Positions 43,675 to 52,376 of a DNA stretch of 64,000 bases are shown piece by piece. Both the position numbers and the translations under genes were made by a program. The stretch's first letter is position 1. Each line of letters opens with the position of its first letter. Where the stretch lies: NCBI RefSeq assembly GCF_001721645.1, contig NZ_CP017141.1, forward strand, positions 3,906,001-3,970,000. Direction: 5' to 3'. Under the pieces are notes generated by a model that saw nothing but the letters and a program-made list of their open reading frames with translations, was not told the DNA's origin and ran no database searches. The stretch is from Pedobacter steynii (GTDB taxonomy: Bacteria > Bacteroidota > Bacteroidia > Sphingobacteriales > Sphingobacteriaceae).

Positions 43675-44845
43675 CGATTTTCTTCTTATTGATGGATTTG
43701 AGGTAAATAAAGCCAATTAATCCGGCAATAACAGAAGCACAAAGGATGGCAAATTTAGCCTCCGTAACGTGCATCTCGTCGCTGAAAGACAATAGGGAAA
43801 TAAAAATGGACATGGTAAATCCTATTCCGGCAAGCATACCTAATCCGATGATGTGCTTCCAGCCGGACCTGGAAGGTAAGCTGCCAAGTTTTAGCTTTAC
43901 CGCCAGCCATGAAAAGAGCGTAACCCCTATTGTTTTTCCGGCAAATAAGCCAAGGATGATTCCTGCCCCCAAAGGAGAAACCAAACCTCCAAGCATTTCC
44001 TTTTGAAAGGTAATATTGGTGTTGGCCAAAGCAAAGATGGGCATGATAAAATAATTTACCGGACCATTCAGTAAATGCTCCAGCTTTTCAAGTGGCGACT
44101 CGGTATTACTGGCGTTACAAGGAATAGTGAAGGCGAGTAATACTCCTGCAATGGTGGCATGGATTCCGGAATGGTGAATGAAATACCATAGAAAAACGCC
44201 GGGAATCAGATAAAAATAAAGTGGTTTTAAGTTGAAGTAGTTAAACAGGAACAAGATCGCAAGCACTCCGGCAGCCATTAAAAGGTAGTCGAAATGAACT
44301 TCACTGGTATAAAATATCGCAATTACGAGGATGGCACCAAGATCGTCCACAATGGCTAATGCGGCCAGAAAGATCTTTAATGAAGTGGGGACACTTTTGC
44401 CCAGCATAGAAATAATGGCCAGAGCAAAAGCAATGTCTGTGGCCATCGGAATTCCCCAGCCTGAGGCAGTAGGGGTATTGTAATTAAAAGCAAAATAGAT
44501 CAGAGCAGGAACAAGCATTCCACCCATGGCAGCAATAACAGGTAATGAGGCTTTCTTAATGGAAGATAACTCTCCCTCCAGCAATTCCCTCTTGATTTCC
44601 AGTCCGACCAACAGGAAGAAAATGGCCATTAAAGCATCATTGATCCATGCTGATACAGTAAAGGAATAGCTGCTGCTGCCGAAAGTAAATCCGAAATCTG
44701 TAGCTAGAAAATTGGCGAATCCTTCACTGTAAGAGGAATTTGCAATGAACAGGGAGATGGCCACACAGACCATGAGCATAATGCCTCCAATCTGTCCTGA
44801 GCGTAAAAAATCCCTGAATGCCTGTAAATTGAATAGTTTTGCCAT
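43664..44845 (-). CDS. nhaA: Na+/H+ antiporter NhaA
   Basis: Inner-membrane antiporter exporting sodium in exchange for protons. 393 residues and about 12 helices. The ion-binding aspartate pair is in ALAIVDDLGAILVIAIFY, and the family motifs WINDALMAIFFLLVGLEIKRE, GWGIPMATDIAFAL and GLGMLAGIGFTMSIFI are all intact. Convergent with trpA, overlapping it by 11 bases. Confidence 0.95.
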   Translation of the reverse strand: MAKLFNLQAFRDFLRSGQIGGIMLMVCVAISLFIANSSYSEGFANFLATDFGFTFGSSSYSFTVSAWINDALMAIFFLLVGLEIKRELLEGELSSIKKASLPVIAAMGGMLVPALIYFAFNYNTPTASGWGIPMATDIAFALAIISMLGKSVPTSLKIFLAALAIVDDLGAILVIAIFYTSEVHFDYLLMAAGVLAILFLFNYFNLKPLYFYLIPGVFLWYFIHHSGIHATIAGVLLAFTIPCNASNTESPLEKLEHLLNGPVNYFIMPIFALANTNITFQKEMLGGLVSPLGAGIILGLFAGKTIGVTLFSWLAVKLKLGSLPSRSGWKHIIGLGMLAGIGFTMSIFISLLSFSDEMHVTEAKFAILCASVIAGLIGFIYLKSINKKKIVTT

Positions 44846-44884
44846 GTGCTAAAGATACCATTCAAGGGGGAGTTAGGCAACAAA

Positions 44885-45505
44885 TTAAAGGAAACTTTCC
44901 AGATCCCCTTTACCTTCACGAATGATCTCAAATTCCCCTGAAGTACAATCTACAACGGTAGATGGCTCATTATCACCATATCCACCATCAATAACCAGAT
45001 CTACGGTGTCTTCGTACTTTTCATGGATCAGTTCCGGATCAGTAGAGTACTCAACCAGCTCATCGTCGTCTTTTATGGAAGTGGATAAAATGGGATTGCC
45101 AAGCATCATCACGATCTCACGGGCAATGGCATTGTCCGGAACACGGATACCGACCGTCTTTTTATTAGAACTCAACAGCTTCGGTACATTGTTGTTCGCA
45201 TTGAATATAAACGTGAACGGACCAGGTAAGGCTTTTTTAAGTACCCTGAAAGTGGTAGTGTCAATCGGCTTGATATAATCAGATATATGTCTGAGATCTG
45301 AGCATATAAAAGAAAAATTGGCTTTCTCAGGCTTGATACCCCTTAACCTGCAAATCTTTTCTATGGCTTTATGATTGGTAATGTCACAACCCAATCCGTA
45401 AACAGTATCCGTAGGATAAATGATGATGCCTCCTTTTTTTAAGACTTCAACCGCCTGTTCAATTGCTTTGGGATTTGGATTCTCAGGATAGATTTTGATA
45501 AGCAT
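44885..45505 (-). CDS. Sua5/YciO/YrdC-family protein (threonylcarbamoyl-AMP synthase type)
   Basis: 206 residues, the short YciO-like form without the Sua5 C-terminal domain. Shows GGIIIYPTDTVYGLGCDITNHKAIEKICRLRGIKPEKANF, KALPGPFTFIF, VGIRVPDNAIAREI, LGNPILSTSIK and VDLVIDGG. Members make the threonylcarbamoyl adenylate for t6A tRNA modification or bind RNA; which one applies is not certain from the sequence. It sits 39 bases upstream of nhaA on the same strand. Confidence 0.88.
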   Translation of the reverse strand: MLIKIYPENPNPKAIEQAVEVLKKGGIIIYPTDTVYGLGCDITNHKAIEKICRLRGIKPEKANFSFICSDLRHISDYIKPIDTTTFRVLKKALPGPFTFIFNANNNVPKLLSSNKKTVGIRVPDNAIAREIVMMLGNPILSTSIKDDDELVEYSTDPELIHEKYEDTVDLVIDGGYGDNEPSTVVDCTSGEFEIIREGKGDLESFL

Positions 45506-45582
45506 ATGTAAAATTACAAAATCTTTATACCTTATTATGCTTATTATTGTTCTATTAGTATGTTTTTATTAAATTAAACCAT

Positions 45583-47232
45583 ATGAGAAAAGCTTTTATC
45601 GCAATTGCTGCATTTCTGGTGACCGCAACGGTCATGATCAGCTTAGCCTGGCCACCCTTTTACTGGGCTTTCATCTTTATCGGACCTATTGTAATACTCG
45701 GGGTTTACGACCTTTACCAGCCCAAGCATAGCATCGTCAGAAATTATCCGGTAGTAGGCCGCTTAAGGTATTTCATGGAAGACCTGAGGCCCAAGGTATA
45801 CCAGTATTTTGTAGAGAGCGATACCAATGGAAAGCCTTTCAGTAGGTTGAACCGCTCGCTGATTTATCAAAGAGCAAAAAAAGAAAATGATACGATCCCT
45901 TTCGGTACTCAGCTGGACGTTTATGAAAACGGATATGAGTGGCTAAGCCACAGCATTGCGGCAATCAGCCATACGGAGCTGAATGAAGATCCAAGAGTAC
46001 TTGTAGGTGGACCAGGTTGCACGAAACCTTATTCTGCAAGTATCTATAATATATCGGCGATGAGCTTCGGCTCATTGAGTCAGAATGCGATCCTGGCGTT
46101 AAACGGAGGAGCAAAACTGGGAAACTTTGCTCATAATACCGGAGAAGGAGGGATTAGTGATTACCATGCCAATCCGGGTGGCGATCTGATCTGGCAGATT
46201 GGAACGGGATATTTTGGCTGCCGCCATCATGACGGTAGTTTTAACTACGAGGCTTTTGCAGAACGCTCCCAGTCTGACCAGGTGAAAATGATTGAGATTA
46301 AACTTTCTCAGGGTGCTAAACCTGGCCATGGTGGAATTCTTCCCGCAAAGAAGGTGACGCCGGAAATTGCCAGAATCAGATTGGTGAAAGAAGGTTTCGA
46401 CGTGATTTCTCCACCAGCACATGCAGCCTTTAAAACCCCTTTGGAGCTGGTAGCTTTTGTACAAAAGTTAAGAGAGCTTTCAGGAGGCAAACCGGTAGGA
46501 ATAAAACTATGTATCGGAAGAAGAAGTGAATTTTTTGCCATCTGTAAAGCTATGGCCGAAACAGGAACCTATGTTGATTTTGTGACAGTTGATGGGGGTG
46601 AAGGTGGTACAGGAGCCTCTCCTCAGGAATTTTCTAATGCCGTAGGAATGCCGTTGAGAGAAGGTGTAGCTTTTGTGTATGATGTGCTGAGTGGATTTAA
46701 CCTGAAACAACACATCAAAATCATCGCCTCGGGAAAGATCTCTTCTGGATTTGATCTGGTGAAAAATATTGCCCTGGGAGCAGATTTGTGTAATTCTGCC
46801 AGAGGAATGATGTTTGCCCTGGGCTGTATCCAGGCATTGGAATGTAACAGCAATACCTGTCCGACTGGTGTCGCTACACAAGATGCAAGTCTGATGAAAG
46901 GCCTGGTTGTAGAAGATAAGAAAGTAAGGGTGTTTAACTTCCATAAGCTGACGGTAGAAAGTGCTGTTGAGCTTCTCGGTGCTGCAGGTTTACACCATCC
47001 TTATCAACTCACTAGGGCTTACATTAACCGAAGAATTGCCCCTAATGTGATGCAGTCTTATATGGAGAGCTTTCCCTATATTCCGGAAGGAAGTTTGCTG
47101 CAGACTCCTTATCCTTTACGTTTTGAATTGGGAATGGCACTGAGCACTTCGTCGAGTTTTATGCCTACAGATTATAAGGTTTCCATTGTAGATTATGCAC
47201 ATGCAAATTCTTTTACTGATAATCACTCCTAA
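45583..47232 (+). CDS. FMN-binding glutamate synthase family protein, membrane-tethered
   Basis: 549 residues. Two hydrophobic helices at about 5-48 (LVTATVMISLAWPPFYWAFIFIGPIVILGVYDL) anchor a GltB-like FMN barrel: NISAMSFGSLSQNAILALNGGAKLGNFAHNTGEGG, FVTVDGGEGGTGASPQEFSNAVG and the cysteine triplet CIQALECNSNTC, which has the C-x5-C-x4-C spacing of the glutamate synthase 3Fe-4S site. It lacks the amidotransferase domain of GltB and no gltD lies nearby, so true glutamate synthase activity is unlikely on its own. Role unknown. Confidence 0.85.
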   Translation: MRKAFIAIAAFLVTATVMISLAWPPFYWAFIFIGPIVILGVYDLYQPKHSIVRNYPVVGRLRYFMEDLRPKVYQYFVESDTNGKPFSRLNRSLIYQRAKKENDTIPFGTQLDVYENGYEWLSHSIAAISHTELNEDPRVLVGGPGCTKPYSASIYNISAMSFGSLSQNAILALNGGAKLGNFAHNTGEGGISDYHANPGGDLIWQIGTGYFGCRHHDGSFNYEAFAERSQSDQVKMIEIKLSQGAKPGHGGILPAKKVTPEIARIRLVKEGFDVISPPAHAAFKTPLELVAFVQKLRELSGGKPVGIKLCIGRRSEFFAICKAMAETGTYVDFVTVDGGEGGTGASPQEFSNAVGMPLREGVAFVYDVLSGFNLKQHIKIIASGKISSGFDLVKNIALGADLCNSARGMMFALGCIQALECNSNTCPTGVATQDASLMKGLVVEDKKVRVFNFHKLTVESAVELLGAAGLHHPYQLTRAYINRRIAPNVMQSYMESFPYIPEGSLLQTPYPLRFELGMALSTSSSFMPTDYKVSIVDYAHANSFTDNHS

Positions 47233-47248
47233 CGAAATCCTGCTCCTG

Positions 47249-47347
47249 CTCAGGTAAAAAGAGCATATGCATCAAAGGCTGAAATCTTTTGCGCTGAAGG
47301 GCGCAAAATTTTCTATGCCTTTTCAGCACACGCTCTTTTTACCTGAG
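47249..47347. repeat. Core-hairpin repeat, copy 3a
   Basis: Outer arms CTCAGGTAAAAAGAGC (47249-47264) and GCTCTTTTTACCTGAG (47332-47347) are perfect complements over 16 bases. The core is GAAA-TC-TTTTGCGC (47281-47294), loop TGAAGG (47295-47300), GCGCAAAA-T-TTTC (47301-47313), followed by TATGCCTTTTCAG. It starts 16 bases after the stop of the FMN protein gene. Confidence 0.8.
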
Positions 47348-47557
47348 AGATGTTGCCCGGATTTATTACTCCCTCAACCGGGAAACCCCCGACCCGTATT
47401 CTTGGGATAGGGTTAAGGTTTATTTTATTTTTTTAGCAGTTTGGCCGAATTTAGGGATTGGATTTTAATTCTTTTTTTGAGCAGCTGTGTGGATTTAAGA
47501 ACTGGATTTTCATTCTTTGTTTATTTTTTTGGAATTGCTGTTTTGCAAATGATTTTG

Positions 47558-47687
47558 GCATCATACAATGGAGCAAGCACTTTTTAACAAAAATGTCTCT
47601 CTGCTTTGAAGACATTCGAAGGTTTGCCCTTCAGCAAAGATTCGGGGATGAAAAGGAGAGGGATATTTTTGTAATACTTAATTTCTC
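47558..47687. repeat. Core-hairpin repeat, copy 3b
   Basis: Near-identical counterpart of copy 2b, with core GAA-GG-TTTGC, loop CCTTCA (47628-47633), GCAAA-GA-TTC (47634-47643), and inverted relative to copy 3a. The ~210 bases between 3a and 3b are low-complexity and do not match the 2a-2b interval closely, although ACCCGTATT and GTTAAGGTT phrases recur. No gene is supported in 47233-47759. Confidence 0.75.
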
Positions 47688-47706
47688 CTGTCGGTTATAT
47701 AAAATA

Positions 47707-47743
47707 AAAAAGGCTGGTTTCGAATTATGAAACCAGCCTTTTT
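47707..47743. terminator. Bidirectional terminator downstream of asnS
   Basis: Perfect 15-base arms AAAAAGGCTGGTTTC / GAAACCAGCCTTTTT with a 7-base loop and flanking A/T tracts, 16 bases after the asnS stop. Confidence 0.9.
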
Positions 47744-47759
47744 CTATATATCAATGAGC

Positions 47760-49208
47760 TTAAAACTCTGCATTTTTAGGGAAACGTGGGAAAGCAATTA
47801 CGTCTCTGATATTGGTCATTCCACTCACGAAAAGTACCAGCCTTTCGAAACCTAACCCGAATCCGGCGTGTGGGGCTGTTCCAAAACGTCTGGTGTCTAA
47901 ATACCACCACATTTCTTCTTGTGGGATGTTTAAATCTTCCATTCTTTGAACCAGTTTATCCATACGTTCTTCTCTGGCAGATCCACCAATCATTTCCCCG
48001 ATACCAGGGAAGAGGATATCCATAGCGGCTACTGTTTTTCGTCCTTCTGCATCAGGTTCATTCTGACGCATGTAGAATGATTTAATGTCAGCAGGATAGT
48101 CGGTAAGAATTACCGGCTTCTTGAAATGTTTTTCTACCAGGTAACGCTCATGTTCTGATTGAAGGTCTGCTCCCCATTCATCAATAAGATACTTGAATTG
48201 TTTCTTTTGATTTGGTTTGGACGATTTCAATATCGCAATCGCTTCAGTATAAGTGAGGCGTTGGAAATCGTTGTCCAGGCAGAAGTTTAATTTCTCAATT
48301 AAGGAAAGTTCACTACGCTCGTTCTGTGGTTTGGTTTTTTCCTCTTCCAGCAGACGGTTATTCAGGAATTCTATTTCCTCTTTGCAATTTTTTAAAGCGT
48401 AGCTAATCACATACTTCATCATGTCTTCTGCCAGCTGCATGTTGTCTTCCAGATCTGCAAAAGCAACTTCCGGTTCAATCATCCAGAACTCGGCAAGGTG
48501 ACGGGTTGTATTGGAGTTTTCCGCCCTGAAGGTAGGACCGAAAGTATAAATCTGACCAAAAGCCATTGCTGCAAGTTCACCTTCCAGCTGTCCTGAAACG
48601 GTAAGGTTGGTGGCACGGGCGAAGAAATCTTGTGAGAAATCTACTTTACCATCTTCTGTACGTGGGGTGTTGTCAAAATCCAAAGTAGTTACTTTGAACA
48701 TTTCACCGGCACCTTCGGCGTCAGAAGCCGTAATTACAGGGGTGTGCATATAAACAAACCCACGGTCGTTATAAAACTGATGAATGGCGAAAGCCAGGGC
48801 ATGACGTAATTTGAAAACCGCATTAAAAGTATTGGTACGGAAACGTAAATGGGCAATTTCCCTCAAAAATTCCAGACTGTGTTTCTTAGGTTGTAAAGGG
48901 AATTTTTCCGGATCACTATCGCCTAATATTTCAATTGAATTTGCTTTTATATCAACTCTCTGTCCTTTACCAACGGATTCTACGATAATTCCTGTAACAG
49001 CTATCGCGGCTCCTGTAGTAATGCGTTTTAATAAATCTTCAGGAGTATTATTAAAGTCAACAACGATCTGGATATTTCCCATGCAGGAACCATCATTTAT
49101 TGCAATAAACTGGTTGTTACGGAAGGTACGAACCCATCCCATAACGGTCACTTCTCTGTCGAATTGCACTGTCTCTAACAGGCTTTTTACTTTTTCTCTT
49201 TTTATCAT
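47760..49208 (-). CDS. asnS: Asparaginyl-tRNA synthetase
   Basis: Class II synthetase of 482 residues. N-terminal OB-fold (VTVMGWVRTFRNNQFIAINDGSC), then the class II motifs: RFRTNTFNAVFKLRHALAFAIHQFYNDRGFVYMHTPVIT (motif 1), FGPTFRAENSNTTRHLAEFWMIEPE (motif 2) and GFGLGFERLVLFVSGMTNIRDVIAFPR (motif 3). An insertion of about 60 residues (LLEEEKTKPQNERSELSL) is present, as in Bacteroidota AsnRS. A -7-like TATTTTTG lies 21 bases upstream (plus 49229-49236) without a good -33 box. Confidence 0.96.
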   Translation of the reverse strand: MIKREKVKSLLETVQFDREVTVMGWVRTFRNNQFIAINDGSCMGNIQIVVDFNNTPEDLLKRITTGAAIAVTGIIVESVGKGQRVDIKANSIEILGDSDPEKFPLQPKKHSLEFLREIAHLRFRTNTFNAVFKLRHALAFAIHQFYNDRGFVYMHTPVITASDAEGAGEMFKVTTLDFDNTPRTEDGKVDFSQDFFARATNLTVSGQLEGELAAMAFGQIYTFGPTFRAENSNTTRHLAEFWMIEPEVAFADLEDNMQLAEDMMKYVISYALKNCKEEIEFLNNRLLEEEKTKPQNERSELSLIEKLNFCLDNDFQRLTYTEAIAILKSSKPNQKKQFKYLIDEWGADLQSEHERYLVEKHFKKPVILTDYPADIKSFYMRQNEPDAEGRKTVAAMDILFPGIGEMIGGSAREERMDKLVQRMEDLNIPQEEMWWYLDTRRFGTAPHAGFGLGFERLVLFVSGMTNIRDVIAFPRFPKNAEF

Positions 49209-49301
49209 GATTTTATTGTGGAGAGGTTCAAAAATAAGGATTTACTTCAATAAATAAGAGGGAATAGGTTGCTTATATTCAATTGTATATTGATTTTTTT
49301 T

Positions 49302-50684
49302 ATGAATCTTAATATATTAAGTTTGCGGTTCATTCTCAATCATATTAACGTGCTATCAAATCAGAAACTTTCGTTTTGGCAAAATGCCATTGGCGACGTG
49401 CATAAATTCTCTCTCGAAGAACGTATTTTTAATACCATGTGCATTTTTGCCTCCTTTGCAATGCTGGCAGAAACACCCTATAATTATGCAATGAACCTAA
49501 AGGCACTGGCTTTATTGTGTTCGGTGTGCGTATTTTTTATCTGGGGGTTATACTACCTGTCAAGGGTGAAGCGAAAGTCTTCTCTAAGTATTATGATTTT
49601 TTGTCTGGCAAGTAACTTCACCTTTGTTTTTTGCTATTTCTATAATTCGGGAATCCTGGGGCCGAACATTTTACTGTTCGCGCTTTCTTTTTTTATTATC
49701 ATCACCATTATTCCTAAAAGACAGTATAAGTTTTGGGTGCCTTTTAATATGCTGACTGTGTTAATTGTGCTTACTGTAGAGCTTTACTGGCCACACCTGG
49801 CGCCGAATCTTTATAGCAGTCCATTGGCAAGAACTGTAGACTTTGGGGTGACCTACGCGGTGTCAACCATTCTGATTTTCTTTTCCATCAGCTACATGAG
49901 GAAAAATTATGATTATGAAAGATCTTCTGTAGAAGAAAGAAACAGGGCTATTGAAATGCAACACAAAGAAATTCTTTCACAGAAGGCCGAACTGGAATAC
50001 TTAAACAGCGAAAAGGATCGCTTGCTTTCTATTGTGGCGCATGACGTAAGGATGCCATTGAGCTCCATACAGGGGTATCTGGAGTTACTGAATGCCGTGG
50101 GGTTGGAAGAGGGAGAAAAACATTTTATCGAAGAGCAGTTGCTGGAGATCACCAGAGATACGTCAGAGATGCTGATGAATCTGCTGTCCTGGTCCAGAAC
50201 TCAGCTTAAAGGAACGAATGTTCAGCTGAAGACGCTGGATGTGAATGAAGCATTGAAAAGCTGGCTCAAGATCGAAAAGTCAATAGCAGATAAGAAGGGG
50301 ATCCGCTTGAATGTGCTGACAGCCGGACAGTTAAATGTAATGGCTGATCATGATATGCTTCACCTGGTGATCAGGAATCTGGTTTCCAATGCGCTCAAGT
50401 TTACTCCTGCGGGGGGAGAGATTATTGTCTCTACCAGATACCGGGATACAGAAGGCCTGATCATTATCTCTGATAATGGAATAGGAATCTCAAATGATAA
50501 ACAGGAAAATCTTTTTCAGCTCAACGCTTCTGCTACCTATGGTACCAATAATGAAAAAGGAATCGGTCTGGGATTGCTATTATGTAAAGAGTTTACAGAA
50601 CAACAGCAAGGAAAAATTTGGTTTGAAAGTAAAGTGGATAAAGGCTCTGTTTTTTATGTTTCCTTCAAATTAGCTAGCTATTAG
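49302..50684 (+). CDS. Membrane sensor histidine kinase
   Basis: 460 residues from ATG 49302 (a TTG at 49269 is in frame). About six hydrophobic helices occupy residues 45-210 with little periplasmic sequence. A coiled coil follows (YERSSVEERNRAIEMQHKEILSQKAELEYLNSEKDR). Next are HisKA (LSIVAHDVRMPLSSIQGYLELL) and HATPase_c (LVIRNLVSNALKFTPAGGE, ISDNGIGISNDKQENLFQLN, GIGLGLLLCKEF). No response regulator gene is adjacent, so it is an orphan. Signal unknown. Confidence 0.9.
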   Translation: MNLNILSLRFILNHINVLSNQKLSFWQNAIGDVHKFSLEERIFNTMCIFASFAMLAETPYNYAMNLKALALLCSVCVFFIWGLYYLSRVKRKSSLSIMIFCLASNFTFVFCYFYNSGILGPNILLFALSFFIIITIIPKRQYKFWVPFNMLTVLIVLTVELYWPHLAPNLYSSPLARTVDFGVTYAVSTILIFFSISYMRKNYDYERSSVEERNRAIEMQHKEILSQKAELEYLNSEKDRLLSIVAHDVRMPLSSIQGYLELLNAVGLEEGEKHFIEEQLLEITRDTSEMLMNLLSWSRTQLKGTNVQLKTLDVNEALKSWLKIEKSIADKKGIRLNVLTAGQLNVMADHDMLHLVIRNLVSNALKFTPAGGEIIVSTRYRDTEGLIIISDNGIGISNDKQENLFQLNASATYGTNNEKGIGLGLLLCKEFTEQQQGKIWFESKVDKGSVFYVSFKLASY

Positions 50685-50930
50685 TTTGTATTTTTTAGTG
50701 TTTTTGTCACTTAACTGTGTTTTTGTAGTTAAATGTGATTTATTTTAGAGTGATTATTGGATTTTGTGTTGTTTTTTATGATTGTTTTGTGATTTTGCGT
50801 GATGTTTTATGATTTTTCTGTTTCTTTTTCTTTGTTTTTGTGTCTTTTTGTAATTTTTTGAAGTTTTAATTTGTTTTGTTGTGTTTTATTTAATCTTTTT
50901 TGGTGTTTTTACGATTTTTTATTAAAATAA
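50685..50930. other. T/G-rich, C-poor intergenic stretch
   Basis: About 245 bases after the histidine kinase gene are made mostly of T and G on the plus strand, with irregular TTTTATGATT- and TTTTTGTG-like phrases. No ORF with a plausible ribosome binding site is present in either direction. I see no tRNA or palindrome here. Confidence 0.6.
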
Positions 50931-50962
50931 ATTGTGTTTTTTGTCATTAAGTTCTATATTTG
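50931..50962 (+). promoter_or_regulatory. Promoter for a candidate small RNA
   Basis: ATTG (50931-50934), 20 bases, TATATTTG (50955-50962): full match in the -7 box and three of four in -33. The predicted start is near 50967 and no ORF follows before the terminator at 50992. Confidence 0.5.
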
Positions 50963-50966
50963 TGTC

Positions 50967-51033
50967 AGCTCGTTTAATTTATATTTGGTTAAAGAAGCCT
51001 CCCGTTGGATGACTGGAGGCTTCTTGTTTTTTT
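50967..51033 (+). ncRNA. Candidate ~65-nt small RNA ending in a strong terminator
   Basis: From the predicted start near 50967 to the T-run at 51027-51033. The 3' part is AAGAAGCCTCC (50992-51002), a 12-base loop and GGAGGCTTCTT (51015-51025), a perfect 11-bp stem followed by seven T. The 5' part TCAGCTCGTTTAATTTATATTTGG is unstructured. The terminator could instead end the kinase transcript, but it is more than 300 bases away and has its own promoter. No known RNA family recognised. Confidence 0.4.
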
Positions 51034-51062
51034 ATACGTTTCTGAAGAAAATATAAGTCAAT

Positions 51063-51098
51063 AAAAAAGGTCAATTGAATGAACAATTGACCTTTTTT
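51063..51098. terminator. Terminator downstream of sucC
   Basis: Perfect 15-base arms AAAAAAGGTCAATTG / CAATTGACCTTTTTT around AATGAA, 22 bases after the sucC stop, with a T-tract on both strands. Confidence 0.9.
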
Positions 51099-51120
51099 AT
51101 TGGTTTTTTAAGACCTGATA

Positions 51121-52311
51121 TTAGGCAAGTACCTTAGTTACCAATGCAGCAGCATCTTTCAATGCGATTGCTGAATATACTTTTAGTCCTGAATCATCAA
51201 TTAACTGTTTAGCTTCAGCAGCATTTGTACCTTGTAAGCGGCAGATAATTGGAACAGGAATGTTTCCGATTTCTTTGTAAGCATCAATTACACCCTGAGC
51301 TACACGGTCACAACGAACGATACCACCAAAAATGTTGATTAGAATTGCTTTTACATTCGGATCTTTAAGGATAATGTTAAATCCTGCTTTTACCGTTTGT
51401 GCATTTGCAGTTCCACCTACGTCTAGGAAGTTGGCAGGCTCACCACCAGCAATTTTGATGATGTCCATAGTCGCCATCGCTAAACCAGCACCGTTAACCA
51501 TACAGCCAACATTACCATCTAATTTTACATAGTTTAAGTTTGATTCGCTAGCTTCAACGTCTGTTGGATCTTCTTCCAGTTTATCACGCATTGCTGCATA
51601 ATCAGGATGACGGAACAATGCATTTTCATCTAAATCAACTTTAGCATCTACAGCAATGATTTTATCATCAGAAGTTTTCAATACCGGGTTGATCTCAAAC
51701 ATGGCAGAGTCAATGCTGTCATATGCTTTATAAAGCGCAGTCACAAATTTCACCATCTCTTTGAAAGCTGCACCACTCAATCCAAGATTGAACGCAACTT
51801 TACGGGCCTGGAATCCTTGAAGACCAACCTTAGGGTCAATCTCTTCTTTGAATATCAGATGAGGTGTTTTTTCTGCTACTTCCTCAATATCCATTCCACC
51901 TTCTGTAGAATACATAATGATGTTCTTACCCGTTGCACGGTTTAGCAATACACCAACATAGAACTCTTTAGTTTCTGAAGCGCCAGGATAATAAACATCC
52001 TGTGCAACTAAAATTTTGTTTACTTTCTTGCCTTCAGGGCCAGTTTGTGGAGTTACGAGTTGCATACCCAGAATTGCAGTAGCTTTCTCTTTAACCTCAT
52101 CAAGGTTTTTGGCCAGTTTTACACCTCCGCCTTTACCTCTTCCGCCTGCATGGATTTGTGCTTTGATCACAACCCAATCAGAATTGAAGTCAGTTTTCAT
52201 TTTTTTAGCAGCTTCTACAGCCTGCTCAACCGTGTCGGCAACAATGCCTTCTTGTACGGCTACACCAAAACTTTTAAGTATTTCTTTACCTTGATATTCG
52301 TGGATATTCAT
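51121..52311 (-). CDS. sucC: Succinyl-CoA synthetase (ADP/GDP-forming) beta subunit
   Basis: TCA-cycle enzyme subunit; makes succinate and ATP or GTP from succinyl-CoA. 396 residues from ATG 52311 (seven codons upstream to a TTG are open but not needed). ATP-grasp N-terminus MNIHEYQGKEILKSFGV, IHAGGRGKGGGVKLA, GCMVNGAGLAMATMDIIK, FLDVGGTANAQTV and the C-terminal ILINIFGGIVRCDRVA and CRLQGTNAAEAKQL. sucD is not adjacent. TAGATTTG (plus 52330-52337) is a good -7 box 18 bases upstream. Confidence 0.95.
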   Translation of the reverse strand: MNIHEYQGKEILKSFGVAVQEGIVADTVEQAVEAAKKMKTDFNSDWVVIKAQIHAGGRGKGGGVKLAKNLDEVKEKATAILGMQLVTPQTGPEGKKVNKILVAQDVYYPGASETKEFYVGVLLNRATGKNIIMYSTEGGMDIEEVAEKTPHLIFKEEIDPKVGLQGFQARKVAFNLGLSGAAFKEMVKFVTALYKAYDSIDSAMFEINPVLKTSDDKIIAVDAKVDLDENALFRHPDYAAMRDKLEEDPTDVEASESNLNYVKLDGNVGCMVNGAGLAMATMDIIKIAGGEPANFLDVGGTANAQTVKAGFNIILKDPNVKAILINIFGGIVRCDRVAQGVIDAYKEIGNIPVPIICRLQGTNAAEAKQLIDDSGLKVYSAIALKDAAALVTKVLA

Positions 52312-52329
52312 TTGCTGAAAAAATTTGTC

Positions 52330-52371
52330 CAAATCTACAATTTCAGATTGGTTTTAAAAACAGTAAGTTTG
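52330..52371. promoter_or_regulatory. Divergent -7 elements between sucC and lolD
   Basis: In the 65-base gap, TAGATTTG on the minus strand (plus 52330-52337) faces sucC and TAAGTTTG on the plus strand (52364-52371) faces the ABC ATPase gene. Both match TAnnTTTG; the -33 boxes are only TTTT- or TTTC-like. The two promoters must overlap, since each -33 region lies next to the other's -7. Confidence 0.45.
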
Positions 52372-52376
52372 CATTT

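Noticed and set aside
43240..43716. 158-codon minus-strand frame over trpA and the end of nhaA
   Set aside because: Both overlapping genes are well supported; this frame has no recognisable domain.
46507..46944. 145-codon minus-strand frame inside the GltB-like gene
   Set aside because: Shadow of a conserved FMN barrel; composition rich in Ser, His and Cys as expected of antisense reading.
47458..47730. 90-codon plus-strand frame between the FMN protein gene and asnS
   Set aside because: It runs through repeat copy 3b and the terminator, is rich in Cys and Phe from T-rich DNA, and has no ribosome binding site.
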